DNA from: Vibrio sp. CB1-14
Lineage (GTDB): Bacteria; Pseudomonadota; Gammaproteobacteria; Enterobacterales; Vibrionaceae
Length of the DNA: 64,000 nucleotides
Direction of reading: 5' to 3'
NCBI RefSeq assembly: GCF_040412085.2
Contig: NZ_CP115921.1
Span: 1,178,001 to 1,242,000 of the forward strand
Shown here: positions 37,180 through 46,129 of the stretch, piece after piece
How the letters are laid out: each line of letters opens with the position of its first letter
Position numbering within the stretch: the stretch's first letter is position 1
Position numbers and translations under genes: made by a program
The notes under the pieces: model-generated
Told to the model about the DNA's origin: nothing
Databases searched by the model: none
What the model saw: the letters and a program-made list of their open reading frames with translations, nothing else

Positions 37180-38076
37180 TTACTTGGAATTGACATTACT
37201 GGTGAGAAGCTGAACAAGGGCTTCCACGCTCGATTTGTTTTCACCTTGTTTGGTGTAAATACCGATATTGCCGACCTTTTCTTTATCTAGATACGCGATG
37301 ACGATGTCATGTTTTTCAAGCCAATCACTGGCTTTGTGGCTGTAGGGCATGATCGCTTGCGTCATATGCAGCATATCCATACTGGCCATTACTGAATCCA
37401 CGTCGTAGGTGATGCGCTCATCAAACTGAGTGTCATGAGGAAGGCCGTTCGCTAGCACCGATTGATGCCTTGGATGGTTTGGGGTCACCCTTAGAAGCGG
37501 GTAGCGGTGCAAGGTGCTTGGCTCGCTTATCCCAGTTGCAAGTGGGTGGCTCTTAGAAACGTAGATGGCTTCATAATCTTGAAACAGTGGCTGGAACACA
37601 ACACGGCACGACTCTGACAGGTCTAAAACTTCATGACCTATGAATAAATCTATATCACCTTGAACGAGATGGTGTAGCAGAGACAAGTTATTCCCGAATT
37701 CAAGGTGAAACGAGCTGGCTGGATTTGACGCTTGGTAATCTGCCACCGATTGGCGCACAAAGCCCTCCCACCATACTTCTCCCGTACCGATTTTTACTTT
37801 ACCGAATTGGCGCTGCTGCATGTCGTTAAACTGGTGCTTAAGGGCAAAGTACTGTTCTTGTTGCTCTTGTGCAAACTTACGAAATTTATTGCCATAAGGC
37901 GTCAATTCCACGCCCTTAGATAGACGATTAAACAAGGGCGCACCCATCTCCACCTCAAGCTTTTTGATTGCAGAGGTGAGAGACGGCTGACTAATAAATA
38001 GCTCATCAGAAGCTCGTTTAATGTTGCCGTGTTTTGCTACTGCCAAGAAGTACTTAATGGATTTGTTCAGCGCCAT
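37180..38076 (-). CDS. LysR-family regulator of alpha-glucan genes (inferred)
   Basis: 298 residues: N-terminal winged helix-turn-helix (LNKSIKYFLAVAKHGNIKRASDELFISQPSLTSAIKKLE) and a periplasmic-binding-protein-like effector domain from about residue 90. It is divergent from the GH13 glucosidase at 38205. A LysR-type box (ATAT-N7-CTAT, 38107-38121) lies in the shared promoter, and perfect copies lie upstream of the orphan binding protein and of the GH13 amylase, so all three are candidate targets. AAGG lies well placed before the ATG. Confidence 0.88.
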   Translation of the reverse strand: MALNKSIKYFLAVAKHGNIKRASDELFISQPSLTSAIKKLEVEMGAPLFNRLSKGVELTPYGNKFRKFAQEQQEQYFALKHQFNDMQQRQFGKVKIGTGEVWWEGFVRQSVADYQASNPASSFHLEFGNNLSLLHHLVQGDIDLFIGHEVLDLSESCRVVFQPLFQDYEAIYVSKSHPLATGISEPSTLHRYPLLRVTPNHPRHQSVLANGLPHDTQFDERITYDVDSVMASMDMLHMTQAIMPYSHKASDWLEKHDIVIAYLDKEKVGNIGIYTKQGENKSSVEALVQLLTSNVNSK

Positions 38077-38106
38077 ACATTGCCTTTTGGTGTGCCTGTC
38101 TTTGGT

Positions 38107-38121
38107 ATATAAAAAATCTAT
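38107..38121. promoter_or_regulatory. LysR-type box between LysR gene and GH13 glucosidase
   Basis: ATAT-AAAAAAT-CTAT: T-N11-A dyad, one mismatch from ATAG-N7-CTAT. It ends 84 bases before the glucosidase ATG and 30 bases before the LysR ATG. A further partial copy is at about 38134-38150. Confidence 0.55.
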
Positions 38122-38204
38122 ATGATTATACGGAGAATCTATTTTTAATCCCAGCGATAACTTCGTAAAGTGGGGGTAATTTAACGATAAGCTAGGACAG
38201 ACTC

Positions 38205-39839
38205 ATGGAACAAAAATGGTGGCACGATGCGGTGGTATATCAGATTTACCCGCGCAGCTTTTGTGATTCGAATGGAGATGGCATTGGAGATTTAAATGGT
38301 ATTCGCTCCAAGCTCGATTATTTACAAGAATTAGGTGTAGATGTGATTTGGTTATCGCCCGTGTATCAGTCTCCTATGGATGATAATGGCTACGATATCT
38401 CCAGCTACCAGGCTATCGCGCCTGAGTTTGGCACCATGCAAGATATGGAAGCGCTGATCGCCGAAGCAAAACAGCGCGGTATTCGTATCGTGATGGACTT
38501 GGTGGTTAACCATACCTCGGATGAACATTCTTGGTTTCAGCAAGCGTGCGAATCAAAAGATTCTCCATATCGTGACTACTACGTTTGGCGTGATGCGAAG
38601 CCAGATGGTAGTGCACCTAACGACCTTGATTCGATCTTTGGCGGCAGTGCATGGCAGTGGCATGAGCCGACTCAGCAATATTATATACACCTGTTTTCAA
38701 AAAAACAGCCTGATCTTAACTGGGAAAACCCGAAGGTGCATGATGAAGTCCACCGTATGATGAACTGGTGGATAGACAAGGGTATCGGCGGCTTTAGGCT
38801 TGATGTTATTGATCTGATTGGTAAAGAGATCGACAAAGGCATCACGGGGAATGGCGAAAGATTGCACCCACTTCTGAAACAGATGAATCAGGCCACCTTT
38901 GGCGGTAAAGACCTTCTGACGGTTGGGGAAACTTGGGGGGCGACACCGGAGATAGCCAAGCTATATAGCGCCCCCGAACGTGATGAGCTGTCGATGGTGT
39001 TCCAGTTTGAACACATTACGCTCACTTGGAAAGACGGTGATAAATGGCAGCCGATCGCACTCGACTTGCCTGAGTTTAAGAGGGTGCTGACCAAGTGGCA
39101 GTTAGAACTCGCCGATCAAGGTTGGAACTCACTGTTTTGGAATAACCACGACCTGCCTCGCGCGGTTTCCAAGTATGGTGATGATGGTGTGTATCGCACC
39201 AAGTCAGCCAAAATGTTAGCCACTGTACTGCATGGACTTAAGGGCACGCCTTACATTTATCAGGGTGAAGAGATCGCGATGACCAATGTGAAGTTTGAGC
39301 GCTTAGAGCAATACAAAGACATTGAGTCGCTTAACTTCTATAAAGTGAGAACACAAGCGGGCGTAAGCCATGAAGAGATGATGCATGCGTTGGGTGAAAA
39401 TGGTCGTGATAACGCCAGAACACCGATGCAATGGTCAGCAGCTCCGCAAGCTGGTTTTACACAGGGTACGCCTTGGATTGAAGTGAATCCAAACTACACC
39501 GAAGTAAACGTTGAAGATGATCAGGCGAGTAGTGATTCTGTGTATCGTTATTATCAGTCTTTAATTGCACTTCGTAAGCGCTATCGTGCGATCGTGCACG
39601 GCGATTTTATCCCAGTACTTGAGCAGCATGACAAAGTCTTTGCTTATCTCAGAACCGAAGGAGAGACACGTTTAATGGTTGTCGCGAATTTCAGTGGCGA
39701 GTCATTAACGGTCGATTTGAGTGAGTTCAGCCAAAGTTCGGCTGAAGCGCTGTTATCAAACTCTGGGAGAACTACGTTTGATTTCAATAAGTTAGAGCTT
39801 AAACCTTACGATGCCTTTATGATCAAGCTTAGTGAATAG
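38205..39839 (+). CDS. GH13 alpha-glucosidase (oligo-1,6-glucosidase type)
   Basis: 544 residues, no signal peptide, so it acts on imported oligosaccharides in the cytoplasm. GH13 motifs: DLVVNHTSDEHSWF (region I), GGFRLDVIDLIGK with nucleophile D200 (region II), VGETWG with acid/base E242 (region III) and WNNHDLPRA with D316 (region IV). The calcium-site-like DSNGDGIGDLNGI near residue 21 and the overall length fit subfamily GH13_31 (oligo-1,6-glucosidase, alpha-glucosidase, dextran glucosidase). Exact linkage preference cannot be read. AGGA eight bases upstream of the ATG. Confidence 0.9.
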   Translation: MEQKWWHDAVVYQIYPRSFCDSNGDGIGDLNGIRSKLDYLQELGVDVIWLSPVYQSPMDDNGYDISSYQAIAPEFGTMQDMEALIAEAKQRGIRIVMDLVVNHTSDEHSWFQQACESKDSPYRDYYVWRDAKPDGSAPNDLDSIFGGSAWQWHEPTQQYYIHLFSKKQPDLNWENPKVHDEVHRMMNWWIDKGIGGFRLDVIDLIGKEIDKGITGNGERLHPLLKQMNQATFGGKDLLTVGETWGATPEIAKLYSAPERDELSMVFQFEHITLTWKDGDKWQPIALDLPEFKRVLTKWQLELADQGWNSLFWNNHDLPRAVSKYGDDGVYRTKSAKMLATVLHGLKGTPYIYQGEEIAMTNVKFERLEQYKDIESLNFYKVRTQAGVSHEEMMHALGENGRDNARTPMQWSAAPQAGFTQGTPWIEVNPNYTEVNVEDDQASSDSVYRYYQSLIALRKRYRAIVHGDFIPVLEQHDKVFAYLRTEGETRLMVVANFSGESLTVDLSEFSQSSAEALLSNSGRTTFDFNKLELKPYDAFMIKLSE

Positions 39840-39966
39840 AGGCTATATTCATGCTGCCAAGCGCATCTTGAGATGCGCTTATTTTAGCTTTGTCTAAAAT
39901 AAATAATTGACAGTTCCGGTTAGGGTATATACATTAGATTTAACTTAATTAGCTGGAGCTGTTGTT

Positions 39967-40293
39967 ATGAATTCTACTGTTGAAGCAACCACGACCTCAA
40001 ATACGAGTGCCATTCCTAACACGTCTAAATCTGTGGCGGCTAAGCAATATTTGATCGATGTGCGTTCGCCACAAGAGTTTGCCTCAGGCCATATCCCAGG
40101 TTCTTTGAATGTTCCGTTACAAACGATTTTCGCGGTTGCCAATAGTGATATTCAGCCTCAAGACAGCCTTATTGTCTATTGCGCATCCGGTATGAGAGCG
40201 ACTCAGGCGGTTCAAATTCTTGAATCCATGGGCTATCGAAATATCGTTAATGCCGGTACGTTATCAGCGGCTAGCGACTATATTTCACAATAA
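39967..40293 (+). CDS. single-domain rhodanese-like protein
   Basis: 108 residues. Rhodanese fold with IDVRSPQEFASGHIPGSLNVPL and the active-site loop YCASGMRA (C72 as persulfide carrier). The N-terminal about 25 residues are Thr/Ser-rich and not a clear signal peptide. It likely moves sulfane sulfur or acts in thiol defence. The next gene, 48 bases on, encodes a DsbA-like protein, so the two may share a redox role. Confidence 0.85.
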   Translation: MNSTVEATTTSNTSAIPNTSKSVAAKQYLIDVRSPQEFASGHIPGSLNVPLQTIFAVANSDIQPQDSLIVYCASGMRATQAVQILESMGYRNIVNAGTLSAASDYISQ

Positions 40294-40341
40294 TCGTTCT
40301 TGATCCTCAGAAGAAGTCATAACCAAACGGGAGAATGCATC

Positions 40342-40998
40342 ATGTTAAAAATCGACTATGTCAGCGATGTACTTTGTGTGTGGGCGTGGGCAGCGGAGGC
40401 TCGAAACGATGCCTTGTTAGCTAACTTTGATGGCCAAATTGAACTAGCACCTAAGTTCATTAACTTGTTTGGTGATGCGCAAACTCGCATCGGCAAGGGA
40501 TGGAGCGACAAAGGCGGTTTTGATGGATTCGCAAAGCACACCGAAGAGGTGGCAGCTAAGTTCCCTGAATTAACACTGAGCCCTTCTGTATGGCGCAGCA
40601 CTCAACCAACTAGTTCCATGCCTGCACATCTTCACTTAAAAGCCGCAGAGCTTGCTGGCAGCAGTCAAAATGAGGTGTTGCAACTCGCTAAGGCGTTAAG
40701 ACAGGCTTTCTTTGAACAAGGGAGAGATATCGGCAATGTTGAAGTTATTACGGATGTTCTTGCCTCTCAGGGAATAAACATTGAAGCACTTCAGCCGTAC
40801 CTTATGGATGGCTCTGCTTATGCGGCACTGTGGAGTGACCAACTGCTACGTGAGGCTCAACAGATCAAAGGTAGTCCAACTTATATTATTGATGGCGGGC
40901 GACAAACCTTGTTTGGCAACGTCGGCTATCGAGTCATAGAAGCGAATGTGAAAGAGCTTTTAAAACCGCATACGGGCCAAGGCGCGAGTTGGTGTTAA
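40342..40998 (+). CDS. DsbA-family (FrnE-like) thioredoxin-fold protein
   Basis: 218 residues, no signal peptide. The thioredoxin fold of the DsbA/FrnE/2-hydroxychromene-carboxylate isomerase group is indicated by IDYVSDVLCVWAWAAE at the N-terminus and GSPTYIIDGGRQTLFGNVGYRV near the end (cis-Pro loop). Only one Cys (C12) is in the active-site position, and the CxxC is incomplete. The function may be isomerase or glutathione-transferase-like (kappa) rather than a dithiol oxidase. Start at 40342 with GGAG upstream, not 40300. Confidence 0.75.
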   Translation: MLKIDYVSDVLCVWAWAAEARNDALLANFDGQIELAPKFINLFGDAQTRIGKGWSDKGGFDGFAKHTEEVAAKFPELTLSPSVWRSTQPTSSMPAHLHLKAAELAGSSQNEVLQLAKALRQAFFEQGRDIGNVEVITDVLASQGINIEALQPYLMDGSAYAALWSDQLLREAQQIKGSPTYIIDGGRQTLFGNVGYRVIEANVKELLKPHTGQGASWC

Positions 40999-41024
40999 CT
41001 TAAATTTGTCCTTAAGATCGAATT

Positions 41025-41059
41025 AAAAGGCGGCTTTATGTTGAGAAGTCGCCTTTTTT
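41025..41059 (+). terminator. terminator after the DsbA-like gene
   Basis: AAAAGGCG-CTT pairs with AAG-CGCCTTTT, then T-rich tail. Confidence 0.8.
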
Positions 41060-41283
41060 GTGAGTATCTATTTGTCAATTTTGTAAAGAACAACCTTTCT
41101 ATGCATAGAGTTGGACGCCTACCCCATTTGCCTATTGGCTCTAGGTTCATGTTTGCATAGAAATTTGAGTTCTACCGAGTTCTGTTGTTTAAAGTCTTCT
41201 AGTGCCAAGGATACTCTCATATGTTGTCGCCATCAGTGTTTATTGCTAACAAAGTGATATGTTAACGAGGTGGACGAGAAATT

Positions 41284-41718
41284 ATGTCAGTATACATAGG
41301 AGCTAGGGATCTTAGCGGTGTTCCTTTAGGTACACACCAGTTCATTGTTCTCCATTTTAGTGAGCCCCAGTTTCCAATCCATACAAGCGGTATGGTGTAT
41401 CACACTAAATATTTAGGAGATGGTCATTATGGTGTTGTTATTGGTGCGCAGAATAGAGGCAGCCTTGTTGTAGAGATAGCAGAGAAGGGTGACCTTTTGG
41501 CGACCAGAGAGTACTTTGGTGCAGCCAATACATCTATATTTAAACCTGACTTTTCTTCTCAACTAAGGCTAGTGGATTATGGCACTGTTCCTGACGCTGA
41601 AGCTAAACGAAGAGTCATGCAGTTAGCAACAAACTTTAGATTAAACCAGGCTATTCACCAATTCCCTATCCTTTTATGGGGCTGGGGTACAACAGTAATA
41701 GTTTTGTTCAGTCATTGA
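41284..41718 (+). CDS. unknown protein, 3' end out of frame
   Basis: 144 residues as read; I do not recognise a family. The N-terminus (VYIGARDLSGVPLGTHQFIVLHF) and the middle (GDGHYGVVIGAQNRGSLVVE) look like a small alpha/beta enzyme-like domain without signal peptide. From about residue 128 the reading frame seems wrong: in the neighbouring frame, a coherent continuation of 58 codons follows (next entry), which ends two bases before the small membrane protein gene. One missing base near 41664 would explain it and give a 186-residue protein. The purine-rich GGACGAGAA precedes the ATG. Confidence 0.55.
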   Translation: MSVYIGARDLSGVPLGTHQFIVLHFSEPQFPIHTSGMVYHTKYLGDGHYGVVIGAQNRGSLVVEIAEKGDLLATREYFGAANTSIFKPDFSSQLRLVDYGTVPDAEAKRRVMQLATNFRLNQAIHQFPILLWGWGTTVIVLFSH

Positions 41719-41843
41719 TTAGGCATTCCGGTGGGAATGTAGATACCAATATGAATGGCTGGGATGTTTCACACGACAAAGTTATTCCAAAGACGTATTT
41801 TGAAGCGCAATGTCCAGTCAAACCGAGGCCAACGCTGAATTGA
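41667..41843 (+). pseudogene. out-of-frame C-terminal part of the gene at 41284
   Basis: Frame +1 relative to the upstream part. It encodes YPFMGLGYNSNSFVQSLIR followed by HSGGNVDTNMNGWDVSH and DKVIPKTYFEAQ, ending TGA at 41841-41843. The NSNSFV pattern with a following Gly-rich turn recalls catalytic or structural motifs of papain/NlpC-like folds, but the usual Cys is Tyr here, so I assign no function. Confidence 0.5.
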
Positions 41844-41844
41844 T

Positions 41845-42150
41845 ATGAATAAAAAAATGTACTTATTTTCACTAGTGTCTTGGCTGAGTGGGCTTGTTGC
41901 TATTCTAGCAATAAGCTTTTTGTTACGTGGGTTGGGGAGTAACAGCGGTTTAGGTTTTCCCGAAGTAGTGTGGTTTACTCTTCAAGCTTTACTGTTTTGC
42001 TTCTCGATGGTTCTGGCTTACAAATCAGTTGCCAAAACTAGAGTGGGTTTAAGACTACTATGGATGCTGTTGATGGCTATAGCTTGTGGAGTATCTTATT
42101 TCGTACTCACGTGGTGGTATGTTGTCGAGACAGGCGTGGATTCTATTTGA
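41845..42150 (+). CDS. small membrane protein coupled to the frameshifted gene
   Basis: 101 residues with three hydrophobic segments (LFSLVSWLSGLVAILAISFLL; VVWFTLQALLFCFSMVLAY; LLWMLLMAIACGVSYFVLTW). Its ATG follows the restored stop of the preceding gene by one base, so the two genes form a tight pair. A small polytopic membrane protein directly behind an unknown enzyme-like gene is the arrangement of effector/immunity or enzyme/anchor pairs; this is inference only. Confidence 0.65.
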   Translation: MNKKMYLFSLVSWLSGLVAILAISFLLRGLGSNSGLGFPEVVWFTLQALLFCFSMVLAYKSVAKTRVGLRLLWMLLMAIACGVSYFVLTWWYVVETGVDSI

Positions 42151-42196
42151 GATTTTATTTCAGATAGGGCAGCGTGTAGCTTACTGCATTGATCAA

Positions 42197-42226
42197 AAAG
42201 GCGACCACGTATTGTGAGGTCGCCTT
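42197..42226. terminator. bidirectional terminator
   Basis: AAAGGCGACC/GGTCGCCTTT ten-base-pair stem between the membrane protein gene (plus) and the zinc-ribbon peptide gene (minus), with T run on the minus side. Confidence 0.75.
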
Positions 42227-42250
42227 TGTGACGATTATCGCCTTGTGATT

Positions 42251-42409
42251 CTAATAAGGACGATCTTGCTCCATTTCGCGCTCTTGTGCAGGCTCAAGTT
42301 CATGTAGGTAGGGATCATAAGCGCAGTCACCAATTTCATTTCTTGGGCAAACATGTACGTTGTTTCTCTCTATCATTGGCGTTTGGCACATTGGGCAAAT
42401 TCTGTCCAT
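42251..42409 (-). CDS. 52-residue zinc-ribbon-like protein
   Basis: ATG at 42409 has AAGGAG seven bases upstream; the frame ends TAG at 42251. The peptide starts MDRICPMCQTPMIERNN and has a second Cys cluster (VHVCPRNEIGDCAYDP). The CxxC plus C-x6-C arrangement suggests a zinc-binding ribbon. The acidic tail ends EQDRPY. No known function; it stands alone with its own terminator. Confidence 0.7.
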   Translation of the reverse strand: MDRICPMCQTPMIERNNVHVCPRNEIGDCAYDPYLHELEPAQEREMEQDRPY

Positions 42410-42743
42410 CGTAATCTCCTTGTTTCGCTTTAATCTCGTTTGTTTTCATCACTTTGTCACCACCCATCACCTTCTAACAAGCGTGATCGTGTGGTGTCGT
42501 ACGTGCTCGAACAACAGAGGAACTGCGAGCATAGTTAAAGGGTATAGATAGCGATAGTGACAAATTCAATCGGCTGTTTAAGATCTTGAGTGAGAATGTG
42601 ATGAAGAAGGGGATCTGTTGCAGAGCGATTCAAAGCGTTACATTGCGACTTTAAGAGAGGGTCACGAGCTGACAAGAAACAACAAAACTTCGATTGATTT
42701 ACTCGCCAAGCGCGGTTTTTGCGCACTTGGCGATTGGTTCGCA
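42410..42743. other. intergenic region
   Basis: No convincing gene. Near the right end, TCGCCAAG and CTTGGCGA form an inverted repeat with a 15-base spacer (about 42701-42736), just after the stop of the binding-protein gene; it lacks a T tract. Confidence 0.35.
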
Positions 42744-43919
42744 TTAACGCGCCAATTGTTTTTCCGCAGTAGCAAGTGCCTCGGAAACAGTCTGGCGACC
42801 TAGTAGCGTGTTTTCGATGGCAGCGCCTTCAGACATCCAAAACGTCATCATCTTTGGAATCGCTGGCATGATTTCGCCGTTTTCAGCGTTAATCATGGTT
42901 GAGCGAATACGCTGATCAGATTCTAAGGTCTGTTGGAAAGACTTCAGAGTCACGGCACCAAGCGGCTTGTCGTTGTTGATAGTGGTGAGCGCTTCGTCGG
43001 TAAACAGATAGTTTTCAATAAACTCTACCGCCAAATCTTCATTTGGACTTGCTGAGCTGATACCGGCACTCAAGATACCAACGAATGGGTTCGATTTTTC
43101 GCCACCCAGCGTAGGGAAGGTGGCAACGCCGTAGTTGATGCCTGCTTTGTCTAAGTTACCCCATGACCAAGGGCCGTTGATCGTCATCGCCACTTCGCCT
43201 TTGGCAAAGGAGGACTCGGCATTAGCATAATCCATTCCTGGATCCACAATGCCTTCTTGCTTCATGTTCAGCAAGAACGCTAGGTTGTCCTGAGCGCGTT
43301 GATTGTTAATCCCTGTATCATTAGCATTATGACCTTGTGGGGTTTTCGCGAAAGAATAGGTGCCGGCAGAGACAATTGGCCAAGTGAAGTAGGCGTTTTT
43401 CACATCCCACATAATGGTGTCTTTGCCTTGTGCTTTCATCTTAGCGTGAATAGCTGGTAGCTCTTCCCATGACTTAGGTGGTTTTGGCAGCAAGTCTTTA
43501 TTGTAAATCAGTGAAATGGCTTCAATAGCAAGTGGGTAGCCAATGGGCTTACCTTTGTAGTTCACCGCATCCCAACTAAAGTCGACCAGTTTCTCTTGGA
43601 ATTCTTTACTCGGTTTTACTTCTCGCAGCAGGCCAGATTCGGCATAGCCACCAAAGCGGTCGTGCGCCCAGAAAATGATGTCTGGACCATCGCCAGTCGC
43701 AGCGACTTGCTGAAAGCGTGCTTCTAATGACTCTGGAAACTGAACGCTGACTTTAATACCAGTATCGGTTTCAAACTGTCGGCCGACCTCTGCTAGCCCT
43801 TCGTAACCTTTATCACTGTTGATCCAAATAAGCAGTTCACCTTCTGTGACCGCCATTGCTGGAGCTGCCGTTAACGTTGCTAGTGCCAAAGCGGTTAAGG
43901 ATGTTTTTAGTGTTTTCAT
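42744..43919 (-). CDS. MalE-like sugar-binding protein without adjacent permeases
   Basis: 391 residues from the ATG at 43919 (AGGAT upstream; an upstream ATG at 43943 is less likely). Signal peptide [18 protein letters not shown]. The mature protein is a close paralogue of MalE at 31799: [48 protein letters not shown] and [21 protein letters not shown] match block by block. No ABC permease or ATPase gene is adjacent, so it may share MalFGK2 or act as a sensor or capture protein. A perfect LysR-type box lies 82 bases upstream. Confidence 0.88.
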   Translation of the reverse strand: MKTLKTSLTALALATLTAAPAMAVTEGELLIWINSDKGYEGLAEVGRQFETDTGIKVSVQFPESLEARFQQVAATGDGPDIIFWAHDRFGGYAESGLLREVKPSKEFQEKLVDFSWDAVNYKGKPIGYPLAIEAISLIYNKDLLPKPPKSWEELPAIHAKMKAQGKDTIMWDVKNAYFTWPIVSAGTYSFAKTPQGHNANDTGINNQRAQDNLAFLLNMKQEGIVDPGMDYANAESSFAKGEVAMTINGPWSWGNLDKAGINYGVATFPTLGGEKSNPFVGILSAGISSASPNEDLAVEFIENYLFTDEALTTINNDKPLGAVTLKSFQQTLESDQRIRSTMINAENGEIMPAIPKMMTFWMSEGAAIENTLLGRQTVSEALATAEKQLAR

Positions 43920-44000
43920 TGTGACTATCCTGTCCATGTGCATTGGGATAAGAATAATCGGATGCGATGAGGTGTAAAAATAGCCTTTTTGTAAAGTGGT

Positions 44001-44015
44001 ATAGATTTTTACTAT
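44001..44015. promoter_or_regulatory. LysR-type box upstream of the MalE-like gene
   Basis: ATAG-ATTTTTA-CTAT, a perfect inverted repeat with T-N11-A geometry, 82 bases before the ATG. Confidence 0.6.
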
Positions 44016-44109
44016 TTCACTTGCGCTAGGTGTGATCTGAATGAGTCAATAAAAGCCCCAGTTTTTACGCTGGTGCTTGATAGCATTGGGCTTCGATAAA
44101 GTCGGGAGG

Positions 44110-45921
44110 TTAACGCTCGGTAGCCATGAGTTGAAAAATATGTGAAGCCAGTGGGTTGAGGGCAATATCAACTTTGCCAGAGCCATTTTCGACACTAAGC
44201 TCTGTGGTTACTTTTGGATTTAGCGCGCAGGATAGCGAGTAGGTACCATCGATTAGTCCTAAGGCTTTGATCGCCTCGGCTGGAATGGTAATCGGTTCAC
44301 TGCTGGCTTGGTGTGCATCAAAGTTAACCAAGACTAACGCAGCATCGCCTCTGTTCTCGCGCCAGTATCCATAAAGTTTATGGCGAAGCTCACCATGGCG
44401 TTCATCACGCTGAATATCCAGTAACAGTCGAGAGCCTGACATAGCAGGGCTACGTTGCACAAAGCGCATTAAGTTTTGGTAAAAACGACGCAGAGTTAAC
44501 TCTTGTTCGGTGGATTGACCGCCATCGAATGCGCCATTATTCATCCAGCGTTGGTGGCTTGGAACACCGATATAGTCAAAAATCGAGGTGCGTGTTGGCT
44601 GACCAAAGCCTGCGTGTTCTTCGCCTGTTTCTCCTAGTTCTTGGCCAAAGTAAAGCATGGTAGGCGCGTTACTGATGGTCGCCGAAACAACCATTGCAGG
44701 TAGGGCAGCTTCGGCGCTGCCGGCAAACTCAGCGCAAGGGATTCGCTGCTCGTCATGGTTATCGAGAAAGTGCAGCATGTGCGGCTCGATGTCACTAAAC
44801 TCTGTTTGGATGCGAGAGATGGACTCTGTGCCTTCGCGGCCTTGGATAATCGCCTTGAGCGTATCGTAAAGATCAACCTTGTCGTAGAGCGCATCCATTT
44901 TGCCAAACTGAATGTAATCTCGGTAGAGGTGTGGCTGGTACACTTCGGCCACTAATAAAGCATCGGGATTGTTGAGTTTGATTGATGCGTTGAGAAAGCT
45001 CCAGAACTCCACCGGCACCATTTCTGCCATGTCATAACGAAAGCCGTCGACACCTTGCTCGAGCCAGTACATGGCGATGTCGCGAAACTTGCGCCATGAG
45101 CTCGGTACATCTTTGCCATCCCAGAATTTAGCGTGTTCCGCATAGTTTTTGTGTCGATAACATTCCGGTAATTCAGGAAAGTCTTTGCTGCCATCCGGTC
45201 TTACACCGTAATTGACTTTAACCGTTTCATACCAGTCGTCAGCGCTTGGCTTGGCGGCTCTAGCGCCGTTGCCTGTCCACTTTGCTGGGTACTCATGATA
45301 AGGCTGCTTGAGTCGTGGATGATCCTCTCCACCGAGCGGTGCGAGATGCGTTGGTACATCGGGCAGTTCGAACGCTTGCTCTGGAATGTAGTAAAAGCTG
45401 TTTTCACGCGAGTACTCAAGGCTGGTGTCATCTTCCGCACCAAAATCGGTTACACCTTCAGGGTTATTCAAGCCTTGATATTGGCGAGCCACGTGGTTTG
45501 GCACGATATCAATCACCACTTTCAGTCCCGCTTTGTGCGTGCGCTCAATAAGCTGTTTAAACTCTTGATTTCTCTGGGCTGGTTCGTCGGCTAAATCTGG
45601 GTTTACCGAGTAATAGTCCTTCACCGCATAAGGTGACCCAGCGCGGCCTTTGACAACGGCGGGGTGATCATTGCGTATGCCATACTCGCTGTAATCACGG
45701 ATCACCGCATGGTGCGGCACGCCGGTATACCAAATATGGGTCATGCCGAGCTCTCGAATGGATGCTAGCGCGGTGTCACTGATGTCACTGAACTTGCCGA
45801 CACCATTTTGTTCTATGGTGCCCCAAGGCTGGTTGGTCGAGTTAGTATTGCCAAATAGGCGGGTGAAAATTTGGTACAGATGAACCTTTTGCTCAGGTTT
45901 AGAAATGGAAGGGTTGGGCAT
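44110..45921 (-). CDS. GH13 alpha-amylase-family enzyme, cytoplasmic
   Basis: 603 residues, no signal peptide. GH13 regions: KVVIDIVPNHVARQY (I), GVDGFRYDMAEM with nucleophile D297 (II), LLVAEVYQP with E326 (III) and HFLDNHDEQR with D390 (IV). The N-terminal region (VHLYQIFTRLFGNTN) and the C-terminal beta domain with VNFDAH are seen in alpha-amylase-like maltodextrin hydrolases. It probably breaks imported maltodextrins. It is transcribed toward the MalE-like gene with a 190-base gap, and has its own upstream LysR-type box, so co-regulation is likely. Confidence 0.85.
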   Translation of the reverse strand: MPNPSISKPEQKVHLYQIFTRLFGNTNSTNQPWGTIEQNGVGKFSDISDTALASIRELGMTHIWYTGVPHHAVIRDYSEYGIRNDHPAVVKGRAGSPYAVKDYYSVNPDLADEPAQRNQEFKQLIERTHKAGLKVVIDIVPNHVARQYQGLNNPEGVTDFGAEDDTSLEYSRENSFYYIPEQAFELPDVPTHLAPLGGEDHPRLKQPYHEYPAKWTGNGARAAKPSADDWYETVKVNYGVRPDGSKDFPELPECYRHKNYAEHAKFWDGKDVPSSWRKFRDIAMYWLEQGVDGFRYDMAEMVPVEFWSFLNASIKLNNPDALLVAEVYQPHLYRDYIQFGKMDALYDKVDLYDTLKAIIQGREGTESISRIQTEFSDIEPHMLHFLDNHDEQRIPCAEFAGSAEAALPAMVVSATISNAPTMLYFGQELGETGEEHAGFGQPTRTSIFDYIGVPSHQRWMNNGAFDGGQSTEQELTLRRFYQNLMRFVQRSPAMSGSRLLLDIQRDERHGELRHKLYGYWRENRGDAALVLVNFDAHQASSEPITIPAEAIKALGLIDGTYSLSCALNPKVTTELSVENGSGKVDIALNPLASHIFQLMATER

Positions 45922-45963
45922 AAAATCTCACCAAACTGATGTTGTAGGAGTTCAATTTTGGAT

Positions 45964-45978
45964 ATAGAAAAAATCTAT
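45964..45978. promoter_or_regulatory. LysR-type box upstream of the GH13 amylase
   Basis: ATAG-AAAAAAT-CTAT, perfect inverted repeat with T-N11-A geometry, 43 bases before the ATG. Confidence 0.6.
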
Positions 45979-46066
45979 CACGTCAATCTAGTGTAGTTGA
46001 AGGGAAAAGATGAAAACTCCTCCTTTTGGAGGATGATTTAGGGCGTAGATGAGATCTGTATAACAA

Positions 46067-46092
46067 ATGCAGACCGAGGATTCAGTCTGCAT
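46067..46092 (-). terminator. terminator of the thioesterase gene
   Basis: ATGCAGAC/GTCTGCAT stem followed by TTGTTAT on the minus strand. A second smaller hairpin (TCCTCC/GGAGGA) lies at about 46015-46033. Confidence 0.5.
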
Positions 46093-46129
46093 GAACTTTA
46101 GGGCTTGATTAACAAGTAACGAGAGGGAG

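Noticed and set aside
42701..42736. TCGCCAAG inverted repeat as terminator of the MalE-like gene
   Set aside because: Long loop and no T tract on the relevant strand; kept only as a remark.
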